Source of the DNA: Pseudonocardia parietis
Lineage (GTDB): Bacteria; Actinomycetota; Actinomycetes; Mycobacteriales; Pseudonocardiaceae
Assembly: GCF_017876315.1 (NCBI RefSeq)
Contig: NZ_JAGINU010000001.1
Location: forward strand, 3,844,001-3,908,000
Reading direction: 5' to 3'
Length of the DNA: 64,000 bases
A program made the translations under genes and the position numbers. The notes below the pieces were generated by a model. It did not search any database. It was given only the letters and a program-made list of their open reading frames with translations, and was not told the origin of the DNA. Below are positions 32,894-42,356 of this stretch, piece by piece. The first letter of the stretch is position 1. Each line of letters opens with the position of its first letter.

Positions 32894-34258
32894 ATGACCG
32901 CCGTCGCACACTCCGCGCATGTTCGCCGCGTGCTGGACGCCGCCGTCGTGGATGACCCGGAGGCGGGCGTCTACCGCGCCAACCGCCGGATCTTCACCGA
33001 CGAGGAGCTCTTCGAGCTCGAGATGAAGCACATCTTCGAGGGCAACTGGGTCTACCTGGCCCACACCAGCCAGCTCCCGAACCCCGGCGACTACATCACC
33101 ACCTACATCGGCCGGCAGCCGGTGATGATCACCCGTGACAAGCAGGGCGAGCTGCACTGCATGATCAACGCGTGTGCGCACCGCGGGTCGATGCTGTGCC
33201 GCCGCAAGACCGACAACCGGATGACCCTCACCTGCCCGTTCCACGGCTGGACGTTCCGCAACGACGGGACGCTGCTGAAGGTGAAGGACCCGGACGGCGC
33301 CGGCTACCCGGACAACTTCGCCAAGGACGGCTCGCACGACCTGACGAAGGTCGCCCGGTTCGACGAGTACCGCGGCTTCCTGTTCGGATCGCTCAACCCG
33401 GACGTGCTGAGCCTGTCCGAGCACCTCGGTGACACGACCAAGGTCATCGACATGCTCGTCGACCAGTCGCCGGAGGGCCTGGAGGTGCTGCGCGGCTCCT
33501 CGACCTACACCTACGACGGCAACTGGAAGGTGCAGGCCGAGAACGGCGCCGACGGCTACCACGTCTCCTCGCTGCACTGGAACTACGCGGCGACGACGTC
33601 GCGGCGCGGCTCCGGCGAGTCGAAGAACGACACGAAGGCGCTCGACGCGGGCGGCTGGGGCAAGAGCGGTGGCGGCTACTGGTCCTACCCCAACGGCCAC
33701 CTCTGCCTGTGGACCTGGGCGGCGAACCCGCAGGACCGCCCGCTCTGGAGCGAGCTGGACTCGCTCAAGGAGCAGTTCGGCGAGGCCAAGGGCGAGTTCA
33801 TGGTCAAGGGCTCGCGGAACCTGTGCCTCTACCCGAACGTCTACCTGATGGACCAGTTCTCCACCCAGATCCGGCACTTCCGGCCGATCGCGCCGAACAA
33901 GACCGAGGTGACGATCCACTGCATCGCGCCCAAGGGGGAGAGCGACGCCGCCCGGGCGCACCGGATCCGCCAGTACGAGGACTTCTTCAACGCCTCGGGC
34001 ATGGCCACCCCGGACGACCTCGAGGAGTTCCGGGCCTGCCAGCTCACCTTCGAGGCCACCGCCGCCCCGTGGAACGACATGTCCCGCGGCGCGAAGCACT
34101 GGCTGACCGGTCCCGACGAGGTCGCGAAGGCCCTCGACATGGACGACGTCATCTCCGCAGGCCTCAAGAACGAGGACGAGGGCCTCTACCCGGTCCAGCA
34201 CGGCTACTGGCGCGACGTGATGCGGGCCGCCATCGAGAAGGAGGAGGCAGGCGCGTGA
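32894..34258 (+). CDS. benA: Benzoate 1,2-dioxygenase large (alpha) subunit
   Basis: A 454-residue Rieske non-haem iron oxygenase alpha subunit. The Rieske motif is C-A-H-R-G...C-P-F-H-G-W (residues about 95-118). The mononuclear iron site has [12 protein letters not shown]. Size and the [13 protein letters not shown] start match benzoate dioxygenases. It cis-dihydroxylates benzoate to 1,6-dihydroxycyclohexa-2,4-diene-1-carboxylate. ATG 32894 is preceded by AGGAGG with 6-bp spacing. Coupled to benB through a GTGA overlap. Confidence 0.95.
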   Translation: MTAVAHSAHVRRVLDAAVVDDPEAGVYRANRRIFTDEELFELEMKHIFEGNWVYLAHTSQLPNPGDYITTYIGRQPVMITRDKQGELHCMINACAHRGSMLCRRKTDNRMTLTCPFHGWTFRNDGTLLKVKDPDGAGYPDNFAKDGSHDLTKVARFDEYRGFLFGSLNPDVLSLSEHLGDTTKVIDMLVDQSPEGLEVLRGSSTYTYDGNWKVQAENGADGYHVSSLHWNYAATTSRRGSGESKNDTKALDAGGWGKSGGGYWSYPNGHLCLWTWAANPQDRPLWSELDSLKEQFGEAKGEFMVKGSRNLCLYPNVYLMDQFSTQIRHFRPIAPNKTEVTIHCIAPKGESDAARAHRIRQYEDFFNASGMATPDDLEEFRACQLTFEATAAPWNDMSRGAKHWLTGPDEVAKALDMDDVISAGLKNEDEGLYPVQHGYWRDVMRAAIEKEEAGA

Positions 34259-34773
34259 CCAGCACCGAGCAGCGTTCGTCCACGCTGATCACCCAGAACC
34301 TGATCGAGCAGTTCCTCTACCGCGAGGCCCGCTATCTCGACGACCGCGAGTTCGAGAAGTGGCTCGAGTGCTACGCCGACGACGTCGTCTACTGGATGCC
34401 GGCGTGGGACGACACCGACCGGCTCACCGAGGACCCGCAGCGCGAGATCTCGCTGATCTACTACGGCAACAAGGGCGGGCTACAGGACCGGGTGTTCCGG
34501 ATCCGCACCGAGCGGTCGTCCGCGACGTCGCTGCCCGAGCCGCGGACCAGTCACAACATCTCCAACGTCGAGGTCATCGAGCGCCGCGGCGACCTGGTCG
34601 ACGTCCGGTTCAACTGGCACACCATGTACTTCCGGTACAAGACGATCGACCCGTACTACGGCACGTCGTTCTACACGATCGACTTCTCCGGCGAGTCGCC
34701 GCTGATCCGGCGCAAGATCGTCGTGCTCAAGAACGACTACATCCATCACGTGGTCGACATCTACCACTTCTGA
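34255..34773 (+). CDS. benB: Benzoate 1,2-dioxygenase small (beta) subunit
   Basis: A 172-residue beta subunit (ring-hydroxylating dioxygenase, SnoaL-like cone fold) with the characteristic [17 protein letters not shown] and Y-W-M-P-A-W-D-D segments, and an S-H-N-I-S-N region. It supports the alpha subunit structurally. GTG start in the benA stop overlap; GAGGAGG for the next gene overlaps its stop codon. Confidence 0.95.
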   Translation: MTSTEQRSSTLITQNLIEQFLYREARYLDDREFEKWLECYADDVVYWMPAWDDTDRLTEDPQREISLIYYGNKGGLQDRVFRIRTERSSATSLPEPRTSHNISNVEVIERRGDLVDVRFNWHTMYFRYKTIDPYYGTSFYTIDFSGESPLIRRKIVVLKNDYIHHVVDIYHF

Positions 34774-34784
34774 GGAGGCCGGCC

Positions 34785-37598
34785 ATGGCAGCGTCGCCTG
34801 CCGCACACACGGTGGCTGCATCGACCGCCACGCACACGGTGGCTGCGTCGACGGCCACGCACAAGGTGGCGCTGGCCTTCGAGGACGGCGTCACCCGCTT
34901 CGTCAACTGCCGGGAGGACCAGTCGGTCGCCGACGCGTCCTACCGGTCCCGGATCAACATCCCCGTCGACTGCTCGGACGGCGCCTGCGGTACCTGCAAG
35001 GCGTTCTGCGAGTCCGGCGACTACGAGGGCGGTTCCTACATCGAGGACGCCCTGTCCGACGACGAGGCGGCGGAGGGGTACCTGCTCGCCTGCCAGGCGA
35101 AGCCGCGATCGGACATGGTCGTGCAGATCCCGACGACCTCGGCGGTCGCGAAGACCGCCGCCGCCACCCACCGCGGCCGGGTCACCGGGCTCGACCGGCT
35201 CTCGCCGACGACGGTGCGCCTCGCCGTGGAGATCGACGAGCGCGACAAGCTGGCGTTCCTGCCCGGGCAGTACGTCAACATCGCCGTCCCGGGGACGGAC
35301 CTCACCCGGTCGTACTCGTTCTCCTCCGCCCCGGACGACGACGAGCTGAGTTTCCTGATCAAACTCACCCCGGGCGGGGCCATGTCCGAGTGGCTGGACG
35401 GCCGGGCCGGGGTCGGCGACGAGGTGACGTTCACCGGCCCGCACGGCAGCTTCTTCCTGCGCGAGTCGGACAACCCGCTGCTGCTGCTGGCCGGCGGGAC
35501 CGGGCTCGCACCGATCCTGTCGATCATGCGGACGCTGCGTGCCCAGGGCAGCGGGCGCCCGGCACACCTGGTGTACGGCGCGAGCACCGACGACGACGTC
35601 GTCGAGCTGGAGACCGTGCGCGAGCTGGCCGGCGAGATCGGCCTGAGCTGGGACTACTGTGTCGCCGATCCCGCGACGTCGGCACCGAACCAGGGCTACG
35701 TGACGTCGCTGTTCGGGGCGGAGCACCTGCACGACGGCACGGGCGCGGTGTACCTGTGCGGGCCGCCGGCGATGGTCGAGGCCGTGCGCGGTGACCTGCG
35801 CCGGCGCGAGCTCGACCCGAGCGGCTTCTACTACGAGAAGTTCGCCCTCGCCGCGGTGCCGGACACCGGTGCGGGCGCCGGCGACCCGGGGGAGGGGGCG
35901 GAGCCCGAGCCGGGCGCCGTGACCCCGCAGATCTCCTCGGAGTCCGTCGACGAGCAGACCGAGGCGCCGCAGGCACCACAGGTCCCGCAGCCTGCCGCCG
36001 CCCGTGTCGCGGACGTGCCGGACGCGGACGACCTGCTCACCCTGGGCGGTCGTGAGGGCCGCGCGGTCCTCGGGCAGCCGCTGACCCGGTTCGGCGACCC
36101 GGAACCGCTGCACGCCGCCGGCGACCCGTCGTCGGTCGGCGGGAGCGATCCGGAGCGCGGGATCCTCGGCCGGCGGGTGTGGGAGCCGTTCAGCGACGCC
36201 CCGGTGTCGGACCTGGACGAGTCCGACGACCTGCTCGTCGCGCCCGAGGGCGCCCGCGCGGTCCAGTCCATGCCGGTCCTGCCGCACTCGGACATCGACC
36301 CGCTGATCGCTCCGCCGGCCGCCACGGTGTCCGACGACGGCTACGAGATCGGCGAGGAGCACCCGGACATCCACTCCTCGGACGCGATCTTCGACGCCCG
36401 GCACGCGCTGGAGCTCGGTGCGCTGGAGCTGGTGCTCGGCAAGCTGTCGTCGCGGGACATCGCGGGCTACCGGCTGCTCGCCGAGGCGACCGTGCCCTAC
36501 GTGGACCGCGAGGCCCAGCGGTTCACCGACGCGGAGGCCTACACCGAGACCAACGCCGCGTTCCACGACTACCTGTTCACCCGTACCGGCAACGCCCACC
36601 TGCTGCGCGCCTACCAGGCGCTCGGGGTCAAGGGGGCGATGGAGGAGACGCTGCGCACGGCGGTCTGGTGTCACCCGGACTGCGCGCAGGACCACCTCGA
36701 CATCGTCGACGCGATCGAGGCGGGTGACCGCGGGCGGGCCCGGGAGCTGATCAGCTCGCACGCGGAGAACGCCAAGGCCACCATGCGCCGGGCCATGAAC
36801 GACGCGGTCCGGACGCGGCGGCCCCGGTTCGTCACCCCCGGCCGGTTCGACGGCCTGGTCGTGCTGGTCACCGGGGCGGCCCAGGGGATCGGTGAGGCGG
36901 TCGCCCGCCGGATCGGGGCCGAGGGCGGCAGGCTACTGCTCGCCGACCGGTCCGACCAGGTCAAGGGGGTCGCCGACGACCTGGCGGCCGAGGCCGTGAC
37001 CGCCGACCTGGAGCACTGGGACGGCGCCGAGTCGGTCGTCGCCGCGGCACTGGAGCGCTACGGCCGGATCGACGTCGCGATCCACACCGTCGGCGGCACG
37101 ATCTGGGCGAAGCCCTTCGCGCACTACCCGCCCGAACAGATCCGTGCCGAGATCGACCGGTCGCTCATGCCGACGCTGTGGTGCTGCCGCGCCGTCGCGC
37201 CGCACATGGTCGAACGGGGGTCGGGGACGATCCTCAACGTCTCCTCGGTCGCCACCCGCGGGCTCAACCGGGTCCCGTACGCGGCGGCCAAGGGCGGCGT
37301 CAACGCGATCACCTCGGCGCTGGCGATGGAGCTCGCCCCGGACGGGGTCCGGGTACTGGCCACCGCACCCGGTGGCACCGAGGCACCGCCACGGCGGATC
37401 GCCCGCGGGCCGGCACCGGACTCGGCGCAGGAGCAGGACTGGTACGCCACGGTCGTCGAGCAGACGACCGAGTCCTCGCTGCTCAAGCGGTACGGGACGC
37501 TCGACGAGCAGGCCGCGGCGATCACGTTCCTGGCCTCACCGGAGGCCTCCTACATCACCGGCACCGTCCTCCCGGTCGCCGGCGGCGACCAAGGCTGA
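34785..37598 (+). CDS. Triple fusion: benzoate dioxygenase reductase (BenC) - FCD domain - diol dehydrogenase (BenD)
   Basis: One 937-residue frame with no internal stop. Residues about 27-110 are a plant-type 2Fe-2S ferredoxin with ligands C63, C68, C71 and C103. Residues 125-350 are the FAD/NAD(P)H reductase (R-S-Y-S-F-S-S, G-G-T-G-L-A-P, C-G-P-P-A-M-V), ending Y-Y-E-K-F. An acidic, Pro-rich linker of about 170 residues follows. Residues 525-680 are an FCD effector domain with histidines H594, H637 and H659 in the usual A-F-H, D-H-x-D-I-V-D-A-I-E-A-G-D and S-H contexts, but no DNA-binding helix. Residues 687-937 are a short-chain dehydrogenase with T-G-A-A-Q-G-I-G and Y832-x3-K836. Normal BenC is about 340 residues and BenD about 260. 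It delivers electrons to BenAB and oxidises the cis-diol to catechol. ATG 34785 follows GAGGAGG. Confidence 0.92.
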   Translation: MAASPAAHTVAASTATHTVAASTATHKVALAFEDGVTRFVNCREDQSVADASYRSRINIPVDCSDGACGTCKAFCESGDYEGGSYIEDALSDDEAAEGYLLACQAKPRSDMVVQIPTTSAVAKTAAATHRGRVTGLDRLSPTTVRLAVEIDERDKLAFLPGQYVNIAVPGTDLTRSYSFSSAPDDDELSFLIKLTPGGAMSEWLDGRAGVGDEVTFTGPHGSFFLRESDNPLLLLAGGTGLAPILSIMRTLRAQGSGRPAHLVYGASTDDDVVELETVRELAGEIGLSWDYCVADPATSAPNQGYVTSLFGAEHLHDGTGAVYLCGPPAMVEAVRGDLRRRELDPSGFYYEKFALAAVPDTGAGAGDPGEGAEPEPGAVTPQISSESVDEQTEAPQAPQVPQPAAARVADVPDADDLLTLGGREGRAVLGQPLTRFGDPEPLHAAGDPSSVGGSDPERGILGRRVWEPFSDAPVSDLDESDDLLVAPEGARAVQSMPVLPHSDIDPLIAPPAATVSDDGYEIGEEHPDIHSSDAIFDARHALELGALELVLGKLSSRDIAGYRLLAEATVPYVDREAQRFTDAEAYTETNAAFHDYLFTRTGNAHLLRAYQALGVKGAMEETLRTAVWCHPDCAQDHLDIVDAIEAGDRGRARELISSHAENAKATMRRAMNDAVRTRRPRFVTPGRFDGLVVLVTGAAQGIGEAVARRIGAEGGRLLLADRSDQVKGVADDLAAEAVTADLEHWDGAESVVAAALERYGRIDVAIHTVGGTIWAKPFAHYPPEQIRAEIDRSLMPTLWCCRAVAPHMVERGSGTILNVSSVATRGLNRVPYAAAKGGVNAITSALAMELAPDGVRVLATAPGGTEAPPRRIARGPAPDSAQEQDWYATVVEQTTESSLLKRYGTLDEQAAAITFLASPEASYITGTVLPVAGGDQG
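34809..34862 (+). repeat. 27-bp tandem repeat at the 5' end of the benC fusion
   Basis: Two 27-bp units (34809-34835 and 34836-34862) encode T-V-A-A-S-T-A-T-H twice, just before the ferredoxin domain. The two copies differ at only two positions. Confidence 0.85.
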
Positions 37599-37617
37599 CC
37601 CGGCCGAGGTCCGGAAC

Positions 37618-37660
37618 GAGAGGCACCCCCGGGGCACACGATGCCCCGGGGGTGCTCCTC
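37618..37660 (+). terminator. Terminator after the ben operon
   Basis: Perfect 14-bp arms at 37623-37636 and 37642-37655 (GCACCCCCGGGGCA and its complement), 5-nt loop, with weaker pairing outside. It lies 20 bp after the fusion stop and about 75 bp before the LuxR-type gene. Confidence 0.8.
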
Positions 37661-37735
37661 TGTCGGCTCGGTCGCCCTGTCGGGCAGGGACGCGGCTCCC
37701 GCCGGGGTGGCACGGCGCCGGGTACGGTGCCGGGT

Positions 37736-40423
37736 GTGGGTGACGACCCCGCCGACGTGCGGGCCGCCGGGCTCGCCGGGCGGGCGGACGAGGTGGTGCG
37801 GCTGCGCGCCCTGCTGAGCGGCACCGGCCCGCGTTCGGGGCTGGTCACCGGACCGCCGGGGATCGGGGTGTCCGCGCTCGTCGACGCCGTCGCCGCCGGG
37901 TACGACGGACCGGTGCACCGGGCCCGCGGGGCGTCCTGGGAGGCGGACCGGGCGGGCGGGGTGCTGGCCCAGCTCGTCCCGGGGGTCGCGATCCCGCAGG
38001 ACGACGCGTTCGCCGCGGCCGGCGCAGTCGCGGCCGCCTGCGCCCCCGGCGCGCGGACGCTGCTGCTCGTCGACGACGCCCACGACGCCGACCCGTGGTC
38101 GTTGCAGGTGCTCTCCACACTCGTCCACCACCACCCGGCGCTCGCGCTGACGGTCGTGCTGACCGCCCGCCCCGCCGACGGTGCCCCCGGCGTCGCGGAC
38201 CTGCTCCGCGGGGTCGTCGCGACCACGATCGCGCTGCGCCCGCTCGACTCCCGCGCCGTCGCGGCCGTCGCCGCCGCCCGCGGCATCACGCTCGGCGCAG
38301 CGGCCGCGGAACGCCTCGCCCGGCACACGGCGGGCAGCCCGCGTCATGTCCTGGCCCTGCTCGACGAGCTGCCCGGCGAGGTGTGGGCGGATCCGCACGC
38401 CCGGCTGCCGGCGCCGCCCGAGGTCGCCGCGTCGGTCGTGCACCGGCGGGCCGCGCTGTCCGGCCCGGCCCGGGCGCTGCTCGACGTGGTCGCGGTCCTG
38501 GACCGGCCCGGTGAGGCGGACGAGATCGGAGCGGTGACCGGGGAACCGGATCGAGTGCTCGCGGCGCTGGCCGAGGCCGCGCGGTCCGGGCTCGTCGCGC
38601 GGGCCGGCAGCCGCTGGGGCCCCGCCGCCGTCCCGGCCGACCCGATGGTGCGTGCGGCCGTGCTCGACGAGCTCGGCCCGGACGTCGTCGCCGTGCTGCG
38701 CCGCCGCGCCGGCGAGGTCGTCGACGACCCCACGCGGCGGCTGACGCTGCTGGCCGGCGCCGTGGCCGGCCGGGACGACGCGCTCGCGGCCGAGATCGAC
38801 AACCGGGCCGCCGAGGAGGCCGCCGGTGGTGCGTGGAGCACGGTCGCCACGCTGCTGACCGAGGCGTCCCGGCTCACCAGCGACCGGCGGCTGCGCGAGG
38901 AACGACTGGTCCGGGCGGTGGACGCGCTCGTCGGGGCGGGGGAGTGCCGGTCGGCCGAGGCCCTCGTCCCGGTCGTCGAGGCCACCCGGGAGACACCGCT
39001 GCGCGGCGCCGTGCTCGGGTATCTCGCCGTGCTGCTCGGCCAGGCGGGCGAGGCGGCGGCCCGGCTGGGCAGCGCGTGGGAACAGGCCGGGGCGGGCGAG
39101 ACCGACCGGGCATCGGCGGCGCTGGTCGCGCAGCGCTACGTGCTGCACGCCCTGGCCCGTGGGCGCGGCGACGAGCTCGTGACCTGGGCGGACCGCACGA
39201 TCGCGCTGGCCGGTGCGGACACCCCGCCCGGGGTCGAGGCCGCGGCGATCCGGGGTCTCGGGCTGTCCGCGGCCGGCCATCCGGAGCAGGCCAGGGCCGC
39301 GTACGTGGCGGTGTCCGAGCAGGTCCGGCGCGGGGCCCAGGTCCAGCGGGTCACGATGGGCCGCGGCTGGCTGCACCTGCTGCAGGACGATCTCGACCGG
39401 GCCCGGACCGACCTGGAGAGCGCCGTCCCGACCACGGTGCTCGGCGGCTCCGCGCGGATCTCGCTGTGGGCACTGGCGTGGCTGACACGCACCCGGTTCC
39501 TCGCCGGTGACTGGGACGGCGCGCTGCGCGCCGCCGAGCAGGGCCGCTCGCTGGCCGCGCGCAGCGGGATGGCACTGGTGGCGCCACTGCTGGAGTGGAC
39601 CGCCGCACAGGTGCACGCGCTGCGGGACGAGCCGGAGCTCGCCGAGCGCGCGGCGCTCGCCGCGGAGGCGGGTGGGTCGGAGTACGAGGTCGCACGGGTC
39701 CCGGCGCTGCTGGCCCGCGCGCACGTGGCCGAGGCCCGGGCCGACTACCCGGCGGCGCTGCGGGCCCTCGAGCCGCTGCGGACGGCCGGCGGGAGCACCG
39801 CCGAGCCGGGCTGGTGGCCGTGGACCGACGTGTACGCCAATGCGCTCGTGATGACCGGCGAGCTCGATGCCGCCGAGGAGTTCCTCGACCCGCACGAGCG
39901 GCTGGCGGCCCGGCGCGGGCACCGGTCCTCGATCGCCCGGCTCGGGTACGCCCGCGGCAGGCTGCTCGGCGCCCGCGGCGACCACGAGGCCGCCCGGTCG
40001 GCGTTCGAGCAGGCGCTGCGGGTGGCCGACCGGCTCCCGCACCGCTACGACCGGGCCCGGGTGCGGTTCGCGTTCGGCCAGACCCTGCGCCGGGCCGGGA
40101 AACGGCGCGACGCCGACGCGGTGCTCTCCGCGGCCCGGGAGATGTTCGCGGGGCTCGGCGCGACCGTCTACGTCCGCCGCTGCGACCGGGAGCTCAAGGC
40201 GGGCGGGGTGCACGCGGGAGCCCGCGGGGACCGGACGGCGACCGAGCTGACCCCGCAGGAACGCGCGGTCGCCGACCTGGTGACGCAGGGCCGGACCAAC
40301 CGGGAGACCGCGGCGGAGCTACAGGTGTCGATCAAGACGATCCAGTACCACCTGACCCGGATCTACACCAAGGTCGGCGTCCGGTCCCGGGCGGAGCTCG
40401 CGGTGCGGCTCAGCGGGGGGTGA
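37736..40423 (+). CDS. LuxR-family (LAL-type) transcriptional regulator, possible benzoate regulator
   Basis: An 895-residue large ATP-binding-type LuxR regulator. It has an N-terminal AAA/NB-ARC-like region, a long tetratricopeptide-like helical middle, and a C-terminal LuxR helix-turn-helix (L-T-P-Q-E-R-A-V-A-D-L-V, then N-R-E-T-A-A-E-L-Q-V-S-I-K-T-I-Q-Y-H-L). Walker A is degenerate: G39-P-P-G-I-G-V-S has Val45 where Lys is expected, while the Walker B-like L-L-L-V-D-D-A-H is intact, so ATP hydrolysis is uncertain. Start GTG 37736 is placed where R-A-x-x-L-A-G-R-x-x-E follows within 20 residues. A LuxR-type activator (BenR) controls ben genes in corynebacteria, and the location right after the ben operon suggests the same here. 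Confidence 0.85.
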   Translation: MGDDPADVRAAGLAGRADEVVRLRALLSGTGPRSGLVTGPPGIGVSALVDAVAAGYDGPVHRARGASWEADRAGGVLAQLVPGVAIPQDDAFAAAGAVAAACAPGARTLLLVDDAHDADPWSLQVLSTLVHHHPALALTVVLTARPADGAPGVADLLRGVVATTIALRPLDSRAVAAVAAARGITLGAAAAERLARHTAGSPRHVLALLDELPGEVWADPHARLPAPPEVAASVVHRRAALSGPARALLDVVAVLDRPGEADEIGAVTGEPDRVLAALAEAARSGLVARAGSRWGPAAVPADPMVRAAVLDELGPDVVAVLRRRAGEVVDDPTRRLTLLAGAVAGRDDALAAEIDNRAAEEAAGGAWSTVATLLTEASRLTSDRRLREERLVRAVDALVGAGECRSAEALVPVVEATRETPLRGAVLGYLAVLLGQAGEAAARLGSAWEQAGAGETDRASAALVAQRYVLHALARGRGDELVTWADRTIALAGADTPPGVEAAAIRGLGLSAAGHPEQARAAYVAVSEQVRRGAQVQRVTMGRGWLHLLQDDLDRARTDLESAVPTTVLGGSARISLWALAWLTRTRFLAGDWDGALRAAEQGRSLAARSGMALVAPLLEWTAAQVHALRDEPELAERAALAAEAGGSEYEVARVPALLARAHVAEARADYPAALRALEPLRTAGGSTAEPGWWPWTDVYANALVMTGELDAAEEFLDPHERLAARRGHRSSIARLGYARGRLLGARGDHEAARSAFEQALRVADRLPHRYDRARVRFAFGQTLRRAGKRRDADAVLSAAREMFAGLGATVYVRRCDRELKAGGVHAGARGDRTATELTPQERAVADLVTQGRTNRETAAELQVSIKTIQYHLTRIYTKVGVRSRAELAVRLSGG

Positions 40424-40631
40424 CGGCGACGCGGCCGGCGACGGCCCGGCGGTGGTGCAGCACGACCAGCGGGCGGACCGAGAAGGCGGCGGCGGCGAGC
40501 AGCAGGGTGACGCCGGCCGGAGCGGTGGCCACCGAGACGATCGTGGCGGCGGCGAGCAGCACCATCAGCAGGCCGGTCAACGCGACCGTGCGAGCGGAGA
40601 CCGGACGCTGCGGCGGGGCGGCGCGGAACAT
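40410..40631 (-). CDS. Small two-span membrane protein, unknown function
   Basis: A 73-residue protein with two hydrophobic helices (residues about 12-32 and 34-52) and a basic C terminus. Its 3' end overlaps the LuxR gene tail by 14 bp on the opposite strand. ATG 40631 has a GAGGTGG-type site upstream; a GTG 15 codons earlier is possible. No family recognised; could be spurious, but the hydrophobic pattern is coherent. Confidence 0.5.
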   Translation of the reverse strand: MFRAAPPQRPVSARTVALTGLLMVLLAAATIVSVATAPAGVTLLLAAAAFSVRPLVVLHHRRAVAGRVAVTPR

Positions 40632-40744
40632 GGTGACCACCTCAGGGACGACATCTGCCGTACATCTCCCGAACACCCGAGTTCGGTACGGCTAACTCTA
40701 CTCCTCGTCGCGCCTGTGGAGAAGCGGGTCCTCGTGCTTCGCAC

Positions 40745-41506
40745 TCAGCGGGTGTCGAGCGCCCGGAAGGACTCGACCAGCGTGCCGGACGGGAACCCCG
40801 CCTGCCTCGCCTGTGATCCGGCCCAGCGCCCGATCATGTCCTCGAGATCGGTCATGTGGGCGGTCTGGCTCTCGTGTGCCCGCAGCGCCGCGATCTTGCG
40901 GTCGAACGTGCCGGTGATGTCGACGTGGCGTGCCGAGGTGGGGTCGTGCTCGGTGGCGGCACCGATCACCCAGACCTCGCCCGCGGTGTGCGCCTCGAAA
41001 CCCTCCTCGACCAGCTCCGGGAACGCGTACGGGTTGCGGGCGTCGGGGTAGACCGCGCACAGCGCGGCCTCACCGGCGGCGATGTGGTCGGGATGGCTGC
41101 CGTACATGCTGGCGAGGTCGCGGACCGGCTGGTGCACGAGGACACGGTCCGGGCGCACCTGCCGGATCACCCGGGCCAGGTCACGGCGCAGCTCCAGGGT
41201 GACCATCAGGCGCCCGTCCGGGTACCCGAGGAACACGAGGTCCTCGACACCGACCTCGGCCGCGGCCCGGCGCTGCTCGGTCTGCCGGATCCCGGCGATC
41301 TCCGAGCGCGGGACCGCCGGGTCGAACCCGCCGGCATCGCCGTCGGTCACCAGGCAGTAGGTGACGGCGACGCCGGCGTCGGCCCAGACGGCGACCGTGC
41401 CGCTGCAGGAGAAGTCGATGTCGTCGGGATGGGCCGCGATCACCAGGGCCCGCTCGATCCGGGCGTGGCTGCGGTCGTCGCTCGCGGTGCGCTCCTCGTC
41501 GGTCAC
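40745..41506 (-). CDS. PIG-L family deacetylase (LmbE-like)
   Basis: A 253-residue zinc deacetylase. The metal motif A-A-H-P-D-D-I-D starts near residue 24, and the second zinc histidine is in the Y-G-S-H-P-D-H segment near residue 138. In actinobacteria the family includes MshB and Mca of mycothiol metabolism and many antibiotic-type N-deacetylases. This sequence is shorter than MshB/Mca and I cannot assign a substrate. GTG start at 41506. Not evidently in an operon. Confidence 0.88.
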   Translation of the reverse strand: MTDEERTASDDRSHARIERALVIAAHPDDIDFSCSGTVAVWADAGVAVTYCLVTDGDAGGFDPAVPRSEIAGIRQTEQRRAAAEVGVEDLVFLGYPDGRLMVTLELRRDLARVIRQVRPDRVLVHQPVRDLASMYGSHPDHIAAGEAALCAVYPDARNPYAFPELVEEGFEAHTAGEVWVIGAATEHDPTSARHVDITGTFDRKIAALRAHESQTAHMTDLEDMIGRWAGSQARQAGFPSGTLVESFRALDTR

Positions 41507-41581
41507 CCGCTCATGATCGCTGCACCCGGCGGCGCGACCCCATCCGGGGAGGCCGGCCCGTCCGTTGCGGGAGCCGGTCGC

Positions 41582-42277
41582 TCAGCCGCCGCCGAGCCGG
41601 TCGCTCTCCTGCTGCAACCGGTCCTCGAACTCGGACTGGCACTGCTCCATCGCGCTCTGGTCGCCCACGGACCGCTGCAGGCAGTCGTAGAACTCGGGTC
41701 CGCCGACGGCGGAGAAGAAGCTCCAGGCGATGAGGACCACCGCGATCGTGCCGAGCACGCTCAGCACGCCGAGCACCAGACCGCCGATCGCGACGCCCCG
41801 GTTGGTCGCGACGCCCTTCGCGGCGCGGACCACGCCGATGATGCCGAGGGCGACCGCGAGGACGCCGAGGAGCCCGCCGATCAGCAGCCAGAAGGTGAGG
41901 ATGGCGATGATGCCGAGGACCAGTGCGGTGATCCCGACGCCGTTGCGCGGTGGGCGGGGTGGCGGTCCGCCGGTGCCGTAGGCGGGGTAGCCGCGCGGGT
42001 CGTACGCGGGTCGGTCCGGGTAGCCGCCCGGGCCGTACGCCGGCGGCCGGTCGGGGTAGCCGCCGTACGCGCGGCCGTGCTGCTCGTACCAGGGCTGCTC
42101 GTGGCCCTGCTGCCCGCCGTAGGGCTGCTGCCCGAACTGTCGGGTGCTCTGCTCCGGGTACGCCTGCTGCCCGGGGTAGCCCTGCTGGTCCGGGTATCCC
42201 TGCTGGTTCGGATGCCCGGGCTGGTTCGGGTCCTGCTGGTCACCCGGCTGCCCCGGGTACGGCGGTGGGCTGCTCAC
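41582..42277 (-). CDS. DUF4190-type membrane protein with Gln/Pro/Tyr-rich N terminus
   Basis: A 231-residue protein. The first ~120 residues are low-complexity, with repeats such as G-Y-P-D-Q-Q, G-Y-P-G-Q-Q and A-Y-P-E-Q, and later G-Y-P-D-R-P. Two transmembrane helices follow with the DUF4190 pattern (A-L-V-L-G-I-I-A-I-L-T-F...G-V-L-A-V-A-L-G-I-I-G). A C-terminal helix with a cysteine pair lies beyond another span. GTG 42277 is preceded by GGGGGAAGGA. Function unknown; such proteins are common actinobacterial envelope proteins. Confidence 0.75.
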   Translation of the reverse strand: MSSPPPYPGQPGDQQDPNQPGHPNQQGYPDQQGYPGQQAYPEQSTRQFGQQPYGGQQGHEQPWYEQHGRAYGGYPDRPPAYGPGGYPDRPAYDPRGYPAYGTGGPPPRPPRNGVGITALVLGIIAILTFWLLIGGLLGVLAVALGIIGVVRAAKGVATNRGVAIGGLVLGVLSVLGTIAVVLIAWSFFSAVGGPEFYDCLQRSVGDQSAMEQCQSEFEDRLQQESDRLGGG

Positions 42278-42356
42278 GCTGGTCCTTCCCCCGAGGCCGT
42301 TCGTGCTGTCGTCGTCGATGATCCCGCTGCGGCCGCCGCGGGTCCAGGTCGTCCAA

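Noticed and set aside
32702..34258. Longer benA starting at 32702
   Set aside because: The extension covers the divergent promoter; ATG 32894 has an ideal AGGAGG site and the normal family N terminus.
40656..40681. CGAACACCCGAGTTCG palindrome (about 40671-40686) as an operator
   Set aside because: The inverted repeat is short with no conserved partner elsewhere in the window; not enough support.
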